From positions 4,340,001-4,404,000 of the forward strand of contig AP025576.1 in the NCBI GenBank assembly GCA_022845955.1: 64,000 nucleotides of DNA, in the 5' to 3' direction. This document shows, in pieces, positions 61,385 to 64,000 of this stretch (the first letter of the stretch is position 1; every line of letters begins with the position of its first letter). Under the pieces are notes generated by a model. The model was given only the letters and a program-made list of their open reading frames with translations. It was not told where the DNA came from and searched no databases. A program made the position numbers and the translations under genes. The DNA is from Lachnospiraceae bacterium (lineage in GTDB: Bacteria > Bacillota > Clostridia > Lachnospirales > Lachnospiraceae).

Positions 61385-63156
61385 TTAAATAAGTCAGCTA
61401 AAAAACCATAACGGCCATACTCTTTAGACTTCGTGAATTCAATTACTTTCACATCATCATAACCGATAGATGGAATTTCATTTTCCACAACTATTATTTG
61501 CAAGTCTTTCTGATGTTGTTTCAGTTCCTCAAATAAGCCGGAGCGCATAGATGAGGAAACTTTTTCATCACTCTGTAATTTTTCTTTAAGCGACAGGATA
61601 GGTGAATCCACTATTAAAAGTGATGGACTATATTTGCCCTGAGTTTTTAGGTAAAGTATCATACCCAAAGCATTCAAGGTATTTAGGTAAGCTCGATATC
61701 CTTTTCCAAAATCAGCTTTCATTTGCCCGTTAACAACAACGTCCATATAACGCTTATCGAAATATGCGCTTTGAAGATCATCAAATTTACATTGAGTTAA
61801 AACCTCCGGCCAGTATTTGTTCAACCATTCTAGCATATCGGAGGGAATATGCTCTTTCGCTTTAAATGTCAAAGTAGATTCATCATTATTTGCTATCTCA
61901 GAAACTTTTTCTGTCATTCTGCTTGATTGATGGCTTAAAGCATCAATTTCTGCATTAATTTTCATTGCGCTGCGATAATCCCACAATTTTTCCTTAAGTT
62001 GTTCTGCATAGGGCTGCAATTCTTGTTCAATAAGCTTATTGGTATCTCTATAATTCTTCATTGCATCCTGCAAGGATTTTTCCAATGATAAAATCTCGCT
62101 ATTTAAAGAAGTTATGGTCCTCTCTAAATCTTTTAATTGCAGTTGGATTTTCTTGTATTCAGATTGTGCAGAGGTAATATAGTCTGTCGAATCCTTAATT
62201 ATAACTGTAGAACTACAAAAGGGACAACTTCTTGTATGCTCTGACGAACTATTCACTGCCGAATCAACAATAAAATTTAATCTGTTAAGATCAGACAAAT
62301 ATTGCGACTTTAGCGCTTGATATCTTTTCTCCATTATGGTACATTCGGCCAACTGTTCATTTAACTTGGTTGTCTCTCCAAGCAATTTTTGATTGCCTTT
62401 TAGAGAATCAGATATCCTGTTTTGTATTTGCAGCAATTCTTGTGTAATCTTATCAATTTCCGATTCTAAATCTGTTGACGATGTTTCACTTACCTCATTC
62501 TTCAATTCAGATTGCCGTTCAGAAATTTGCCTTAGCTCATCACGGATATAAATTTCAACAGCTTCTTTTTTAGCCTTAATAATCGCGAGAGACTCTTGTG
62601 GCATTGATTCTTTGAAATCTTGCCCCGTAGCCAAATAGGTTAAGGCTGTTATTGTAGAAGTTTCCGCTGTTTTCTGCTCTGGCATCAAAATTGATGGTTT
62701 TCTAATAATACGCTCTTCAGATATCAAAGACATATGCAGAATATTTCGCCACGATAATTTTTGAGTTTTAAATTCTTTTGAACTTATTACTGATGGAACA
62801 TCTTTAATTCCAATCAATTTTAATAAAACTGCACCTAATGTCTGTTTTCCGGCTAATTTATACATACCTGATTCGATATTGGAATTGGCACTACTTACTT
62901 CCACGCTATTCTCATTCAGCTTTCTTGTCAGTGTTATAGCGCCATATTCCGAATTTATTTGAACCGCAATGGTGTCATATCCCGTATTTACAGCAAAAGG
63001 TAAGGACTTGCTGCCAAAAACATAATCAATACAAGAAACAATGTATGTCTTTCCTGTATTAGACGGGCCGTAAATAATATTCATGCCCTTAGCAAATGTA
63101 ATGGTCGAAGAAGTTCTGCCATTACCAGTAACAGTCAATTTATTTATCCAGAACAA
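61381..63156 (-). CDS. SMC-like ATPase of an ABC-three-component system (DUF3732-like)
   Basis: 591 residues from a TTG after GGAGGGTTAAGAT. Walker A GPSNTGKT at residues 30-37; two long coiled-coil stretches flank a CPFCSS zinc-hook-like motif near residue 320; the C-terminal half has LLIVDSPILSL (Walker B/D-loop) and QIIVVENEIPSIGYDDVKV. The layout matches the SMC/Rad50-like ATPase of ABC-3C conflict systems. Probable role: sensing foreign or abnormal DNA and driving the effector. Tail-to-tail and overlapping the broken MFS gene. Confidence 0.8.
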   Translation of the reverse strand: MFWINKLTVTGNGRTSSTITFAKGMNIIYGPSNTGKTYIVSCIDYVFGSKSLPFAVNTGYDTIAVQINSEYGAITLTRKLNENSVEVSSANSNIESGMYKLAGKQTLGAVLLKLIGIKDVPSVISSKEFKTQKLSWRNILHMSLISEERIIRKPSILMPEQKTAETSTITALTYLATGQDFKESMPQESLAIIKAKKEAVEIYIRDELRQISERQSELKNEVSETSSTDLESEIDKITQELLQIQNRISDSLKGNQKLLGETTKLNEQLAECTIMEKRYQALKSQYLSDLNRLNFIVDSAVNSSSEHTRSCPFCSSTVIIKDSTDYITSAQSEYKKIQLQLKDLERTITSLNSEILSLEKSLQDAMKNYRDTNKLIEQELQPYAEQLKEKLWDYRSAMKINAEIDALSHQSSRMTEKVSEIANNDESTLTFKAKEHIPSDMLEWLNKYWPEVLTQCKFDDLQSAYFDKRYMDVVVNGQMKADFGKGYRAYLNTLNALGMILYLKTQGKYSPSLLIVDSPILSLKEKLQSDEKVSSSMRSGLFEELKQHQKDLQIIVVENEIPSIGYDDVKVIEFTKSKEYGRYGFLADLFN

Positions 63157-63159
63157 ATC

Positions 63160-63612
63160 TTAACCCTCCTTTGCTACAGCGATTGAATAATCATTAATTG
63201 TTTGCGTCAAATCTCTATCTGAATATTCCTTTGAAAATAATATGGCATTTATTGCGTTTTTAGTATACTGCGTAGCGTAATCATCATTAAGCATTTGGCA
63301 GAGTCTCTTTCCTTCTTGCGTAATGCTATATAAAAAACCCTTTTTCAGCGGATGAAACTGTACGTAACCTAAAACAACAAGCAATTTAATAGAATCGTTA
63401 ATACCGCGCCGACGGCCTGCATATTCACTGAATCTAAATCTGTTAATACCATGAAGGTTTTCCTCTGATATGTTGAAATCTATACCATACACAGAAATAA
63501 AATCCAATGCCGCCAATCTGTCCACAGATACTTTAGAGTTTCCATGTGCGTTAAGTAAGAGCAACACTCGATATGAAAGTTCGTGGGGAGAATTAAATAA
63601 AGTATTTTTCAT
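63160..63612 (-). CDS. ABC-3C middle component (MC2-like)
   Basis: 150 residues, MKNTLFNSPHELSYRVLLLL..., with a helical wing pattern (VSVDRLAALDFISVYG, FRFSEYAGRRRGINDSIKLLV, GYVQFHPLKKGFLYSITQEG) as in middle component 2. It links the ATPase and the effector. ATG at 63612 overlaps the upstream TGA (ATGA). Confidence 0.75.
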   Translation of the reverse strand: MKNTLFNSPHELSYRVLLLLNAHGNSKVSVDRLAALDFISVYGIDFNISEENLHGINRFRFSEYAGRRRGINDSIKLLVVLGYVQFHPLKKGFLYSITQEGKRLCQMLNDDYATQYTKNAINAILFSKEYSDRDLTQTINDYSIAVAKEG

Positions 63613-64000
63613 CTTACGTCCCACCCCCTCAATCGTTTTTCATTAATCAACATATGACAAGCCCCTTTTTTCTCACTTGGGCCTATCCAATTTAATTTAC
63701 TTGCCAATAAACTTTTTTGAATAGATGTATTGCTGGCCTGTGCCAAAACCGCTCTTAGCTTCTCAAGTCCAGTAGTATACTTCGCCTCGTAAATATCTAT
63801 TACTCCCTCAAATACCTCATCCTCGAAAGTTTTAAATTCATCATCGTCTGTAAATGCATCTCGCAGTGTTCTGCGAATAGCCTCCGCAGAAAAATAATTT
63901 TTGCGCTGGCGCTCTAAATGAGAAAACCAATCATCAAACACCTCCAAATCCGTTAATGAGTTAATTGGTTGCCCAACTTCCTTAGAATATAATTTAAATA
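63609..64000 (-). CDS. third ABC-3C component, 3' end only (runs off the window)
   Basis: 130 codons, open to the window edge; a TTG at 63947 is not a real start because the frame continues upstream without a stop. The visible C-terminal domain (FDDWFSHLERQRKNYFSAEAIRRTLRDAF, YEAKYTTGLEKL, KLNWIGPSEKKGACHMLINE) fits the C-terminal part of ABC-3C proteins, which carry the effector at their unseen N-terminus. First gene of the operon, coupled to the middle component. Confidence 0.7.
   Translation of the reverse strand, partial: FKLYSKEVGQPINSLTDLEVFDDWFSHLERQRKNYFSAEAIRRTLRDAFTDDDEFKTFEDEVFEGVIDIYEAKYTTGLEKLRAVLAQASNTSIQKSLLASKLNWIGPSEKKGACHMLINEKRLRGWDVR

Overview
The window looks like the chromosome of a spore-forming, gut-type Clostridia, most likely a GC-rich Lachnospiraceae. 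The clues are AAGGAGG-type ribosome sites, uroporphyrinogen-decarboxylase-like methyltransferases, AraC-controlled glycoside hydrolases, a clostridial exosporium collagen-like protein and a Tn1549-like conjugative element. The genus is inference; no rRNA or tRNA gene was recognised.

Left host part (1-18311). A 238-bp MITE-like element lies at 168-405. Minus-strand genes follow: a UroD-family protein, a PAS/GGDEF/GAF diguanylate cyclase, and an apparent operon of UroD-type methyltransferase, thioredoxin-like protein, CobW GTPase and radical SAM enzyme. Next come a GH2 enzyme, a GH50-like enzyme, an AraC regulator (+), a third UroD-family protein and a second AraC regulator. The part ends with a family-2 glycosyltransferase and the 5' part of a collagen-like (Gly-X-Y) exosporium gene.

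Mobile part (about 18309-58541, 40.2 kb). A Tn1549-like integrative conjugative element (ICE) sits inside the collagen-like gene. Joining the flanks at a shared GTGG restores one 482-codon frame in correct Gly-X-Y phase. The two element ends carry 13-bp inverted arms that would form a symmetric attP in the circle. The ICE encodes a large serine recombinase, regulators, relaxase and MobC, a type IV secretion set (VirB6-like, PrgI, VirB4, NlpC/P60, PcfB, coupling protein), ArdA and a ParB-like protein. Three later insertions are nested in it: an 11.1-kb Tn4451-like mobilisable element (38349-49422) that splits a Maff2 gene; a 2.68-kb group II intron (50625-53304) that splits the coupling-protein gene between Walker A and Walker B; and AT-rich cargo (flavin-reductase-like protein with WYL regulator; a protein with a PD-(D/E)XK-like motif). 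A palindrome, TCGGGCCAANTTGGCCCGA, occurs about 24 times across ICE core DNA, nearly always just after a stop codon. It was not seen in the flanks or the intron, and only one degenerate copy is in the nested element. This is the strongest unexplained signal here.

Right host part (58539-64000). It holds the 3' part of the collagen-like gene, an RpiR/SIS regulator, an MFS transporter gene that is frameshifted and cut short, and a tail-to-tail AT-rich operon that looks like an ABC-three-component (ABC-3C) conflict system: an SMC-like ATPase with a zinc hook, a middle component, and the 3' end of the third gene, which runs off the window.

Together: the ICE interrupts a spore-surface gene in a way that excision would repair exactly, and its own two interruptions are also reversible, one by recombinase and one by splicing.
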